This document shows, in pieces, positions 16,891-25,222 of a stretch of 64,000 nucleotides of DNA. The notes under the pieces are model-generated. The model had not been told where the DNA came from and did not search any database. It saw only the letters and a program-made list of their open reading frames with translations. Both the position numbers and the translations under genes were made by a program. The DNA is taken from positions 24,529 through 88,528 of the forward strand of contig DATY01000024.1 of NCBI GenBank assembly GCA_002504905.1. Reading direction: 5' to 3'. The number at the start of each line of letters is the position of its first letter. The stretch's first letter is position 1. This DNA comes from Euryarchaeota archaeon UBA605 (lineage in GTDB: Archaea > Thermoplasmatota > Poseidoniia > Poseidoniales > Thalassarchaeaceae).

Positions 16891-17625
16891 TTACTTGATT
16901 AGCCACCAAGGAAGAGGGGTATCCTTGTTTGCAGAAACGAAATTATCATTGTTTATTACGAAGTCTTTCATTAACCGATCTCGTATATTTTCCATGATAT
17001 CTTCAGCCTGAGATTCTTGAATTCTTAGATTTTGTGAAAATATATCTAAATCTAAAGGTCTTCTAGGCTGAGTCATCATTTCTCTAGCCATAATCCTCTC
17101 TTCATATGACTCAGCATTTTCTATTACTTCTTTTGACGTTTTCATCATTATTTGCTGATGAAGGGCAATAATTGCATCTCTCTGTTGGTCTATTTTTTCA
17201 AGAGAGGTATCTAATTCAGATAAAATATTCATTGCTTCAGACATTGATAATTCTCTTCTCGTTCCTAAACTGTCAATTATAGAATCTAGTTCTTTAGGCA
17301 ATTTATTTGATAATCTCATAGGGCCACCAGCAGGAATTGTTCGGTGTTCTGCTCTAAATAATTCTGGGCCTAAGTCTAATCTTAGTGAAAATGATTGGTT
17401 CACTTTATACATTTTTTTCGGTGGGCCGCCTTTCTCAGAAGGAACAATTTCAGCTTCAATAAATCCAGCTTTTTCTAGGACTTTAATGTGCTTCATCACC
17501 GCTTGTTGACTGATATCTAGTAACTCAGAGAGTTGCAATGGATAATGAGGCTCTCTCACCAAGTGTTGTAAAATACTCCTTCTAGCCCTATTTTCTAGAA
17601 TTGTCATAGCCTCATTAAAGTCCAT
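16891..17625 (-). CDS. Winged-helix (ArsR-like) transcriptional regulator with coiled-coil C-terminus
   Basis: The first ~95 residues form a winged-helix DNA-binding domain: MDFNEAMTILENRARRSILQ, LQLSELLDISQQAVMKHIKV (recognition helix) and AGFIEAEIVPSEKGGPPKKM (wing). This is the ArsR/HTH_20 arrangement common in archaeal repressors. The remaining ~150 residues are helical and charged, with a heptad-like stretch (MSEAMNILSELDTSLEKIDQ), so probably a dimerisation or ligand region. No metal-binding cysteine motif is seen. The ATG complementary to 17623-17625 is chosen; the frame extends 4 codons to a TTG. It ends the minus-strand run that begins with top6B and converges on the giant surface protein gene. 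Its targets are unknown. Confidence 0.85.
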   Translation of the reverse strand: MDFNEAMTILENRARRSILQHLVREPHYPLQLSELLDISQQAVMKHIKVLEKAGFIEAEIVPSEKGGPPKKMYKVNQSFSLRLDLGPELFRAEHRTIPAGGPMRLSNKLPKELDSIIDSLGTRRELSMSEAMNILSELDTSLEKIDQQRDAIIALHQQIMMKTSKEVIENAESYEERIMAREMMTQPRRPLDLDIFSQNLRIQESQAEDIMENIRDRLMKDFVINNDNFVSANKDTPLPWWLIK

Positions 17626-17688
17626 GTTACTTACCAACCTGAAGTTGGGTAGTTAGGGGGTATCTAAAAACCCATTTAATGATAAGAA

Positions 17689-17698
17689 ATTAAAAAAT
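17689..17698 (-). terminator. T-run terminator downstream of the 17.7-18.5 kb membrane protein gene
   Basis: On the minus strand a T-rich tract (six T residues, complement of 17692-17697) starts about 12 bases after the stop codon complementary to 17710-17712. It would separate the top6 run from the regulator gene, which then needs its own promoter. Inspection only. Confidence 0.35.
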
Positions 17699-17709
17699 AG
17701 ATTTTTTTT

Positions 17710-18510
17710 CTAATCACCATCATCCCAATTTTTCCATTTTCCATCATTTTCTTGGAAAGTTTCATCTTCCTTGACTTCATCATGAATCTCGAGATTTTCT
17801 TCTGAAATATCATCGTCCAATGGGAGTGTCTCAATAGTTTCTATCCTGCTTAAATCAACAAAAGGAGACGGAATTTCATCATCGGCTGTCGAATTGTACT
17901 GTTTAAACAACTGATCTGTAGTCGGAATCTCTTCTCTAATAATCATTTTTTGTTGTGGTTTATTCTTTCTTTTCCAGATTACCAGTCCGCCGATTAATGC
18001 AATCATTCCTAGTGGGAAACCAAAGCAACAACTAACCATTGATATTATTATCATATTATCTGAAATTAAGCTAGATTGTATCTTTAAATCATCTAAAATC
18101 CATAGTGTATTATTTCCTTCATTTATTAACTGATATTCTGCATTATTTGGAACATCAAAAATCAATATAGGTACGTAAACCAATTCACCATTTGAATTTG
18201 GTCTTTTATTCATTTTTTCTATTGAATTTGGTACTATACCAATAATTTCCTGCCCCTCTTGATCGATTAATTTAATTTCATTTTCTAGTAATTCATTATC
18301 TTCTAATGCAACAACGGTGTAAAATCCAATCTTCTTTAATTCTATATTTTCTTCTTCTCCACCATCCAACTCTAGTAAATTATTTTCTTCAACATTCATT
18401 TTTTCAATAATTCTATCTGTAGATTCTCCATAAGTTCCTACAAAAACTAAAATTAAAACTATAGAAAGTCCGGTTAAGCGCTTAATCCAGACTCTGGCGC
18501 CCCCCTTCAT
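17710..18510 (-). CDS. Unknown two-pass membrane protein next to topoisomerase VI genes
   Basis: No family recognised. An N-terminal signal or anchor (LTGLSIVLILVFVGTYGES) is followed by an extracytoplasmic domain of ~110 residues, acidic and mostly beta (IELKKIGFYTVVALEDNEL, YVPILIFDVPNNAEYQL). A second membrane segment follows (MVSCCFGFPLGMIALIGGLVIW), then a basic stop-transfer (KRKNKPQQK) and an acidic cytoplasmic tail of ~80 residues ending NDGKWKNWDDGD. The ATG at 18510 is chosen; a TTG at 18549, right against the top6A stop, would add 13 residues. The closeness to top6A suggests co-transcription, but nothing in the protein suggests a role with the topoisomerase. Confidence 0.72.
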   Translation of the reverse strand: MKGGARVWIKRLTGLSIVLILVFVGTYGESTDRIIEKMNVEENNLLELDGGEEENIELKKIGFYTVVALEDNELLENEIKLIDQEGQEIIGIVPNSIEKMNKRPNSNGELVYVPILIFDVPNNAEYQLINEGNNTLWILDDLKIQSSLISDNMIIISMVSCCFGFPLGMIALIGGLVIWKRKNKPQQKMIIREEIPTTDQLFKQYNSTADDEIPSPFVDLSRIETIETLPLDDDISEENLEIHDEVKEDETFQENDGKWKNWDDGD

Positions 18511-18549
18511 AGTTAGTAGCCAGTAGCGTCCCCATTTCAGATTTGGCAA

Positions 18550-19659
18550 TCAATAACCTAAACCAATTTCTGTGAGTTTCTCTGGGAGATATGTGTCTGT
18601 AACGAAATCAAGCCCATATTTTGCCAGTGATTGCTGTTCAGCCTTTTTCCCGATTTCCTTCATTAGATTAATTTGATCTTTCCAATATCCAGAATTAAAA
18701 CGTGGGTCGGTCAGTTCCGAATCTAAAGCACTGATATCCTGTTTGGTCAAATCGTCGCTTGGTAAATCATAAGCCAATATATCATCTGCTGTAATCCCCA
18801 AATATTGTGCACCTTTTGTGGCCAAATATTCAGAAATATGGGCTGTTTTAATGGCCCCATAAGCAATACTGGCATAGATTCTGAAAGACCAAGGGTCACA
18901 ATCCGCAAATACGATAATCGGTTTATTCCATTCTTTACTCATTCTTTTCATGATTCTTCTAGTAGATCTTGCCGGCTGTCCTTTAAGATGAATCAACGCA
19001 CAACGGGCTTCCTCATCAAAACCATTTTCTACAAGCCTATCAAACATACCTCCTGTTTCAATAGCCATTATGAAATCGACATCTTCTTCAACCAAACTTA
19101 ATTTTTCAGATTCTACATTGTAAGGGACTCCATAACCAGAATCTCCCACATCATCTCTACAATTTATTCTCATCCAGTCTCCTTTACGATTTCTTTCTTC
19201 AAACGTAACATTCCCTATTATTCTAGCACCATCTTCTTCAGGACGCAACTTGAAATCTTCTCTTAGGCACTTAGTTACAATCTCTAAATCTTCAGCTAGA
19301 TTATTACTTTCATTTTGTGAACCAAATTTTCCATGGCCCCATGCTTCACTAATATAGTACATTTCTCTTAATGTGGAGGATTTCCCTGAATCTATCATTT
19401 GCTCAATAAATTCTGTTACATGTAACGACCTCAACAATTGTCTTGCAGATCCAAGACTTGTAGCATCTCTGGTACTTTTTTTCTTCCCATATTTATAGAC
19501 GCCTAACCTATTATCAAATCCAATATTTGTTTTCGCTCTAACGGGAAGAGTCATTGAAGGAGGCACACCTTTTTCCATTTTATTGTGCATTTCTGCTGCG
19601 ATTCCTTTCAATGCTTCTTTTACCTCATCTTTCGTTTTTCTTTGTCCAACATCAGTCAT
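18550..19659 (-). CDS. top6A: DNA topoisomerase VI subunit A (Spo11-like)
   Basis: Catalytic subunit of the type IIB topoisomerase, which cuts both DNA strands and relaxes supercoils. The active-site tyrosine lies in the winged-helix motif STLREMYYISEAW (around residue 103). The TOPRIM metal-binding residues are the Glu in MAIETGGMFDRL and the DxD in VFADCDPWSFRIY. The strand LIHLKGQPARSTRRIM is also conserved. At 369 residues it has the normal archaeal length. The start codon overlaps the top6B stop in ATGA, so translation of the two subunits is coupled, fitting an A2B2 complex. Confidence 0.97.
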   Translation of the reverse strand: MTDVGQRKTKDEVKEALKGIAAEMHNKMEKGVPPSMTLPVRAKTNIGFDNRLGVYKYGKKKSTRDATSLGSARQLLRSLHVTEFIEQMIDSGKSSTLREMYYISEAWGHGKFGSQNESNNLAEDLEIVTKCLREDFKLRPEEDGARIIGNVTFEERNRKGDWMRINCRDDVGDSGYGVPYNVESEKLSLVEEDVDFIMAIETGGMFDRLVENGFDEEARCALIHLKGQPARSTRRIMKRMSKEWNKPIIVFADCDPWSFRIYASIAYGAIKTAHISEYLATKGAQYLGITADDILAYDLPSDDLTKQDISALDSELTDPRFNSGYWKDQINLMKEIGKKAEQQSLAKYGLDFVTDTYLPEKLTEIGLGY

Positions 19660-21752
19660 TCAGAAACCTCCTCATAATCAGCAAAAATATTGATACTATC
19701 AGAAGCCTTTTCATTATCTTTTTCTAAAAGTTCAACCTCTCTTACAAATCCGTCAATTTCTTGATTTCCAGATTCAGAAATTTCATTTCTAATTGCAACT
19801 AAGGCCTCACTTTTTCGTATTTCCTCTAATATTTTTTCATCAATCTTGGTCGCGCCAATAATATCTCCATTCCCTCTGAAGAAAATATCAGTATCCGTCC
19901 AATCTCCTTTACTAAGCCCTGAAAGCGCAACATCAATTGTCGTAGAAGTGCCCGGATTTAGAGTATCAAGACGCCAAGCCCAAATCCCTCTTGCTTCTTT
20001 TCTGCCTCCATTGGAATTTTCGACCATTGAAATATTTTCATTTTCGGGCCATTTTAGTAGAATAGTGTAAGCACGAGCTCTTGCTGTATAATTAAAAATT
20101 TTAATTGAGCATGTTGCGAGCTTTCTTTCTTTATCCCAGCCTAATTCTTCTTCACAAAATACTGCATTCATTATTTGAGTTATTACTGGTGCTAAATCAG
20201 GTTCATTTCTTCCTAGTATTTTTGACGTCTTCTTAGCAATTTCGGGAAGAATAACATTTACCAATTCGAATTTTTCCTTTGCCTTCTTCCTTTGATCTTT
20301 TTTCTTTAGATGATTTTTCAAACCTCTTCCTACTTCTAAAAGTCCTTTTCTGATTTCATCAAAAACTTCTTCATTATCTGCTACTGCTTCTTTTGCTTCA
20401 CTAGTAAATTGGACGTTAGTCGATGCTAAATGTATCAATACAGCAGCTGCACCCTTAGGTAACCCTTTACCTCCCGGATGATCTAAACCATATCTTTTCC
20501 AATCAATAGATTCTATTGCTTTGGTTAGTGCACATCCTCCCTGTTGATACATTAATGGCACTCTATTGGCAAATCTCAACACTTCAATAGGTCCATCTGC
20601 CGAAATATCGCCTCCGAAAACAAGGCCTACCTCTATCTGAAATGGATTGCCTTGACTAACCGTTGGAAGTCTCGTAACAGTCGATGCAAATCTTGAATCA
20701 ATGGCCTTTGACAGTCCTTTCTTAATTAATAAATCATCAATTGGAGATAAGCAATCGGTAGGTGGAGGAAGTAACTTTACTTTTTGGAAAGATGAAATTA
20801 GTTTTTTTGCATCATCAGCATTAATTCTTTTTGGGACCCTATCGTCTTCAATTTCAGAAACAGCCAAGACTTCTTTTGCAGCTCTGACACTTACTCCTGA
20901 AAAATTATGCCTAAGAAAAGAAGTCATTTTTCTCTGTTCCGACTCTCGCAACATTCTTTGTAATGTTCCTAATTGTATTCCATGTGGATGAGGCTTAATT
21001 TCTTCTACTACTCTAGGCAGCCTCTCACTAGTCCTTAGCCACTTACCTTCTTCTATAATTTCCCCTTCCTTACCTCTAACAATTAGACTAATGGTTGCAT
21101 GAGGGTTTACAATCGAAGTCATCCTAAGGTATTGGTATACTGATTGCTTTCCACGTTGATATTTTGCTTTCATTATCGTTGATATTTTTAATCCATGCTT
21201 AATTTCTTCTCCAGAATTTTCATCAATCCAAATCTCTCTCCTTTCTTTTGATTTAATTGCTTTATTTTTCCTAGTATCTAGGCCTAATTCTACAAATACA
21301 GCGGAGGAATCTGTTGCAATTTTTGATACGACACGAGTTTTTGCCCCCGTCGTTAATTGTGCATACATTACAACCCCTGTTATTCCAATACCTTGTTGCC
21401 CTCTAGTTTGTCTAATTGCATGAAATCTTGAACCTAATAGAAATTTTCCAAATACATTTTCTATAGCGTCTCTCGGGATTCCAGGACCATTGTCTTGAGA
21501 TATTAATTCTATATCTTCCCCTTTTAATCTATTAATTTCAACTACAATATTTGGTAATATTCTTGCTTCTTCACAAGCATCCAATGAATTATCAACCGCT
21601 TCTTTAACTGCTGTAATCAACGATCTTTGGAGGGAATCAAATCCTAGGAAGTGCTTATTTTTTTCAAAGAACTCGCTAACTGCAATTTGTTTTTGTTTCC
21701 CGGATATATCTCGTGCATCCACCATTGTATTCCCTCCACTTGGTCCTCCCAT
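19656..21752 (-). CDS. top6B: DNA topoisomerase VI subunit B
   Basis: ATPase subunit of topoisomerase VI with a GHKL fold. ATP-site motifs are AVKEAVDNSLDACEE (motif N), ISQDNGPGIPRDAIENVFGK (DxGxG-like) and RQTRGQQGIGITGVVMYAQ (the lid GxxGxG). A helix-two-turn-helix domain and then a transducer domain follow, with the switch lysine probably in the segment before the C-terminal immunoglobulin-like part. At up to 698 residues it is longer than most archaeal Top6B (~530-600), mainly through a C-terminal extension with the beta-rich NYTARARAYTILLKWP region and a charged tail. Start codons at 21752 or 21725 (MVDARDISGKQ) are both possible. Confidence 0.96.
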   Translation of the reverse strand: MGGPSGGNTMVDARDISGKQKQIAVSEFFEKNKHFLGFDSLQRSLITAVKEAVDNSLDACEEARILPNIVVEINRLKGEDIELISQDNGPGIPRDAIENVFGKFLLGSRFHAIRQTRGQQGIGITGVVMYAQLTTGAKTRVVSKIATDSSAVFVELGLDTRKNKAIKSKERREIWIDENSGEEIKHGLKISTIMKAKYQRGKQSVYQYLRMTSIVNPHATISLIVRGKEGEIIEEGKWLRTSERLPRVVEEIKPHPHGIQLGTLQRMLRESEQRKMTSFLRHNFSGVSVRAAKEVLAVSEIEDDRVPKRINADDAKKLISSFQKVKLLPPPTDCLSPIDDLLIKKGLSKAIDSRFASTVTRLPTVSQGNPFQIEVGLVFGGDISADGPIEVLRFANRVPLMYQQGGCALTKAIESIDWKRYGLDHPGGKGLPKGAAAVLIHLASTNVQFTSEAKEAVADNEEVFDEIRKGLLEVGRGLKNHLKKKDQRKKAKEKFELVNVILPEIAKKTSKILGRNEPDLAPVITQIMNAVFCEEELGWDKERKLATCSIKIFNYTARARAYTILLKWPENENISMVENSNGGRKEARGIWAWRLDTLNPGTSTTIDVALSGLSKGDWTDTDIFFRGNGDIIGATKIDEKILEEIRKSEALVAIRNEISESGNQEIDGFVREVELLEKDNEKASDSINIFADYEEVSE

Positions 21753-21827
21753 GTCCTAATGACCTGGGGCCAACTTGTGATGAATGCATGGGAACTCGTC
21801 AGGCTATTGAAACATGCGCTTGTTTAA

Positions 21828-22145
21828 ATGAAGAAAGACTATATTTTCAATGGTATTAGAAATGTCATGATTGACGCTGTTGACAGTTTTATCCATAGTG
21901 AATCTATTGCTTATATTGGAATGATACTAATTCTGACAGCCTTCTTTCTAGAGACACGAGATATCCTTCATAGTAAGGCTGTACCCTACTTAGGGCTGAT
22001 GGCATTAGGTTCAGGCTTACTTGCCGTTCGGGCGTTTTTAATAGATGAATGGGCTTTTCTAATATTAGAAATCGCCTGGTTTATTGCTGCTATTTTGGGG
22101 ATTTGGAGCATTTCTAAGAAAATAAATCAGGACTCCATGCTGTAA
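21828..22145 (+). CDS. Small CBU_0592-like membrane protein
   Basis: A 105-residue protein with three hydrophobic helices: IAYIGMILILTAFFLETRD, VPYLGLMALGSGLLAVRAFL and WAFLILEIAWFIAAILGIW. The pattern of a short helix pair around a Leu-Gly-rich turn and a final LEIxWxxIxxxGIW resembles the small CBU_0592 membrane family, whose function is unknown. It starts 75 bases from top6B on the opposite strand. Its 3' end overlaps the convergent aconitase-family gene by 32 bases, including both stop codons. Confidence 0.75.
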   Translation: MKKDYIFNGIRNVMIDAVDSFIHSESIAYIGMILILTAFFLETRDILHSKAVPYLGLMALGSGLLAVRAFLIDEWAFLILEIAWFIAAILGIWSISKKINQDSML

Positions 22146-24108
22146 TATGTCCAGTAAAAGCGCTAGCCATTACTGTAAGGGGGCTCGCTAAGTAGAGTTT
22201 CCCTGGTCCAGACCTACCTTGGAAATTACGATTTATTGCTGAAATTGAGACTTGTTCATTATTATCACTAACTCCGGGACCTGCTCCTATACAAGCACCA
22301 CAGCCCGGGTCAATTAATTTTACACCCGCAGCTTGAAACATTTTTGTCCATCCATTTTTTTCTGATAAATTCTTCACGGTTTTTGATCCAAATTGGATAT
22401 AACAATCTACACCATCTGCAATCTTTAATCCAGCGTCTAAGGCCGCCTTTGTCACTTCTGCGTAATATGCAAAATCATCATCCTTTCCAGCGGTACAAGA
22501 TCCTGCATACGCTATGTCAATTTTTACAATGCCTAATTCGTCAATATAAGCCCCATTTGTAGGATCAGATGGTATTCCTTTGTCAGGATCTCCAGGATGT
22601 GCAACCATGGGTTTAATCTGATCTAAATCTATTGTATGAACTCCTCCATCATAAATCGCTTCTTCATCTGCTATAACAAAAGCACTGACGATTTCCTCTC
22701 TAGATAGTTCACTCCTCCTCTCCATTAACCATTTTACGGTCAATTCATCCGGATCACAAATTCCAGTTTTAGCGCTACATTCAGTAGCCATATTACACAA
22801 AGTAGCCCTTTCATCCATCGACAAACTTGCAAGCCCGGGGCCCCCAAATTCCATACTTCTATCAAGAGTTTCTGAATTTGCTGCATACTTCCATAAAATA
22901 TGCAATATAACATCTTTAGCTGTACAACCAGAATGAAGACTACCTACCAGATTAAATCTAATACTTTCTGGAACCTTTACAAACGCAAATTGATTATGTA
23001 TCAGATTTGCATATTCTGTAGAGCCCACGCCATAAGTCAATGCATTACTCGCCCCCCCCATACAGGTGTGACTATCTGTCGCCTGAATAAAATCTCCAAC
23101 ATCAATAAATTCTTCTCGTGCAACTTGATGACATATTCCAGGAGAAACTCCATTGACTGCTGAATAATCTCTGACTCCAGTATGTTTTTGAAAATCATTC
23201 TGCATATCTCTTAATGTTTGAATTTTTTCTTTAAACTTGCCAAATCTTGGAACTCCAGTGGCATATAAAAGATGATCTTCAAACACAGCAAATTTTGGGG
23301 GATTAGGAATTTTATATCCATTGCCATATTCAGATTTTAGAAATTCATGAACTTGCGCGGTAGTAAATTCATGAGAATAACCTCCATCTACAGATGCTAA
23401 GACTGCATCTCCAGGTTTTACAAATCCTTTAGCAGAATCTTTTGAGATTAACTTTTGAGAAATAATTTTCTCAGCCATTGTCATTGGCCGAGGATTTTTA
23501 TTTACATATGGAAGCTTAATTTTTTCTGCAGCGAGTTTCTTTGCAAAGGGAAATATTCCTCCATTTTCTAAAATTAATCTAGTAACTGGGTCATATTTAT
23601 TCGTAAACTCATCCAAATCAATACTTTCTCCATTTTGTAATCTTTGAAGAATAGCATGATCTCCCATCAATTGACCTAGATTTATATTATTTCTTTCATG
23701 AATCGGTGCGAATGACGCAGCAATAACAATCCTAATTCCAGACCATTTTTCGCATTGCGGAGCCGTTTCTCTACTGGACCCAGTCCCTTTTCTATGACCT
23801 GAAACGATAACTTCAAAATTACCATTTTTCAAAGCATGGGATTCAAACACACGCCTCCCATCATGCAGAAGTCCTGCATATGCATTTTCAGCAATTTTGG
23901 ATGGGTCATAGTCAAAGCAAACCCATGCAGGAGTCATTACATCAGTGTTTATGTCATCTAACAGATCGTCAACTGAAAGGTCTTCCATTTTAAGGTCTAA
24001 ACCTTCATACAATTGTTTTCTGATTAAATCTAAATCTTTAGTTAGGAATAAAACTCTTTTATTTGGATTTAAGGATATTTTTGGAGGTGGCCATGTTTTT
24101 TTACTCAT
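22114..24108 (-). CDS. Aconitase-superfamily hydratase with N-terminal swivel domain (LeuD-LeuC order)
   Basis: 4Fe-4S hydro-lyase of the aconitase/isopropylmalate isomerase superfamily. The swivel domain comes first (residues ~90-150), with VIVSGHRKGTGSSRETAPQ, the LeuD-type substrate loop. The catalytic LeuC-like domains follow. The cluster ligands are C in QATDSHTCMGGASNALTYG, with CTAG in YAGSCTAGKDDD and DPGCGACIGAGPG providing the other Cys motifs. In AcnA the swivel domain is C-terminal; in LeuC/LeuD it is a separate protein. Here it precedes the core, as in AcnB but without the AcnB HEAT domain. With NADP-isocitrate dehydrogenase 7 kb away it may serve as aconitase. Isopropylmalate or homoaconitate-type substrates remain possible. 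Start ATG at 24108. Confidence 0.88.
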   Translation of the reverse strand: MSKKTWPPPKISLNPNKRVLFLTKDLDLIRKQLYEGLDLKMEDLSVDDLLDDINTDVMTPAWVCFDYDPSKIAENAYAGLLHDGRRVFESHALKNGNFEVIVSGHRKGTGSSRETAPQCEKWSGIRIVIAASFAPIHERNNINLGQLMGDHAILQRLQNGESIDLDEFTNKYDPVTRLILENGGIFPFAKKLAAEKIKLPYVNKNPRPMTMAEKIISQKLISKDSAKGFVKPGDAVLASVDGGYSHEFTTAQVHEFLKSEYGNGYKIPNPPKFAVFEDHLLYATGVPRFGKFKEKIQTLRDMQNDFQKHTGVRDYSAVNGVSPGICHQVAREEFIDVGDFIQATDSHTCMGGASNALTYGVGSTEYANLIHNQFAFVKVPESIRFNLVGSLHSGCTAKDVILHILWKYAANSETLDRSMEFGGPGLASLSMDERATLCNMATECSAKTGICDPDELTVKWLMERRSELSREEIVSAFVIADEEAIYDGGVHTIDLDQIKPMVAHPGDPDKGIPSDPTNGAYIDELGIVKIDIAYAGSCTAGKDDDFAYYAEVTKAALDAGLKIADGVDCYIQFGSKTVKNLSEKNGWTKMFQAAGVKLIDPGCGACIGAGPGVSDNNEQVSISAINRNFQGRSGPGKLYLASPLTVMASAFTGHITAWSPDLFS

Positions 24109-24210
24109 CCACTCTTCCTCCTCTTAGCCTTGCCATGGTCCAGTAATATATCACCATTCTCAATTTTTCTATTGTAAAAAATCAACTTCCTGTTTAATTA
24201 TTGTCGCTTC

Positions 24211-24219
24211 AATTATATG
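24211..24219 (+). promoter_or_regulatory. Candidate TATA box for tfb
   Basis: AATTATATG lies about 69 bases before the tfb ATG, which would put transcription start near 24240 and give a leader of ~45 bases. A second AT-rich stretch, CTTAAATAA at 24225-24233, is an alternative. Found by eye in the 175-base divergent spacer between the aconitase-family gene and tfb. Confidence 0.3.
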
Positions 24220-24256
24220 TTAACCTTAAATAACATTGTCAATCGGGGTATTTTAC

Positions 24257-24270
24257 CTTTCCTAGGAAAG
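24257..24270. promoter_or_regulatory. Perfect 14-bp palindrome just upstream of tfb
   Basis: The sequence CTTTCCTAGGAAAG equals its own reverse complement and ends 13 bases before the tfb ATG at 24284. It could be a dimeric regulator's operator. As RNA it could form a 5-bp stem with a CUAG loop, which would overlap the purine-rich AGGAAAGAGGA that might serve as ribosome binding site. Function not proven. Confidence 0.4.
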
Positions 24271-24283
24271 AGGACGTGATGGG

Positions 24284-25210
24284 ATGGCAGATTATCTTGT
24301 TGAAGACACCGTAAAATGTGATGAATGTGGAAGCCGTAATCTAAATCGAGATGAAACCCGAGGGGAAGTCGTCTGTGAAGACTGTGGTTTGGTACTAGAA
24401 GACAAAGTGATAGACCAAGGTGCAGAATGGCGTGTCTTTAGTCCCGAGCAAGGCGATCAAAGAGCACGAACCGGAGCTCCAATGACGGTAATGTTGCATG
24501 ATAAAGGACTTTCAACAGATATAGATTGGCAAAATAAAGACTATTCTGGTAAATCTATTTCTTCACGTTATAGGTCACAGTTCTACAGAATGAGAAAATG
24601 GCAGAAGAGATCACGTGTTAGTAATGCAACAGAGAGAAACCTTGCGATGGCTCTCGCTGAATTGGATAGAATGGCAAGTAGGTTAGATTTACCTAAATCA
24701 ATTAGAGAGTCAGCAGCTGTTAATTACAAGAAGGCTGTAGAAGCTAGACTTATTCGAGGACGTTCAATTGAAGGTGTTGCTGCCGCCTCTTTGTATGCTG
24801 CTTGTCGCCAATGTCAAAATCCAAGAACACTCGATGAGATTGGCGAAGCAAGCCGAACAGGTAGAAAAGAAATTGGTCGCACATATCGATTCATGGTTCG
24901 GGAACTGAAAATGAAAATTCCGCCCACCAAGCCAGAAGATTATATTCCAAGATTTTGTTCTGGACTCGATCTTGATGCAGAAGTTCAATCAAAAGCATAT
25001 GAATTAATTTCGGCAGCACAGGAAAAAGAACTCACAAGTGGCCGCGGACCTACAGGAATTGCAGCATCTATAATCTATATTGCAAGTGTCCTATGCGGTA
25101 AGAGAAGGACTCAGAGAGAAGTAGCGGAAGTAGCGGGTGTTACCGAAGTAACAATTAGGAACAGATACAAGGAATTAATCCAAAATCTAAATATTGAACT
25201 AGAGATTTAA
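24284..25210 (+). CDS. tfb: Transcription initiation factor IIB
   Basis: Archaeal TFB, which binds the TBP-TATA complex and recruits RNA polymerase. The N-terminal zinc ribbon is VKCDECGSRNLNRDE with VVCEDCGLVLEDKV (residues ~11-38). The B-finger region WRVFSPEQGDQRARTGAPM follows. Two cyclin-fold repeats come next (~115-205 and ~210-300): IEGVAAASLYAACRQCQNPRT in the first and PTGIAASIIYIASVLCGKRR in the second. The C-terminal helix-turn-helix EVAEVAGVTEVTIRNRYKEL contacts the BRE. Length 308 is normal. Whether the genome has other TFB genes cannot be seen here. It is followed after 12 bases by a HEAT-like gene with its own Shine-Dalgarno (GGTGA). Confidence 0.98.
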   Translation: MADYLVEDTVKCDECGSRNLNRDETRGEVVCEDCGLVLEDKVIDQGAEWRVFSPEQGDQRARTGAPMTVMLHDKGLSTDIDWQNKDYSGKSISSRYRSQFYRMRKWQKRSRVSNATERNLAMALAELDRMASRLDLPKSIRESAAVNYKKAVEARLIRGRSIEGVAAASLYAACRQCQNPRTLDEIGEASRTGRKEIGRTYRFMVRELKMKIPPTKPEDYIPRFCSGLDLDAEVQSKAYELISAAQEKELTSGRGPTGIAASIIYIASVLCGKRRTQREVAEVAGVTEVTIRNRYKELIQNLNIELEI

Positions 25211-25222
25211 TCTGGTGAAAAG

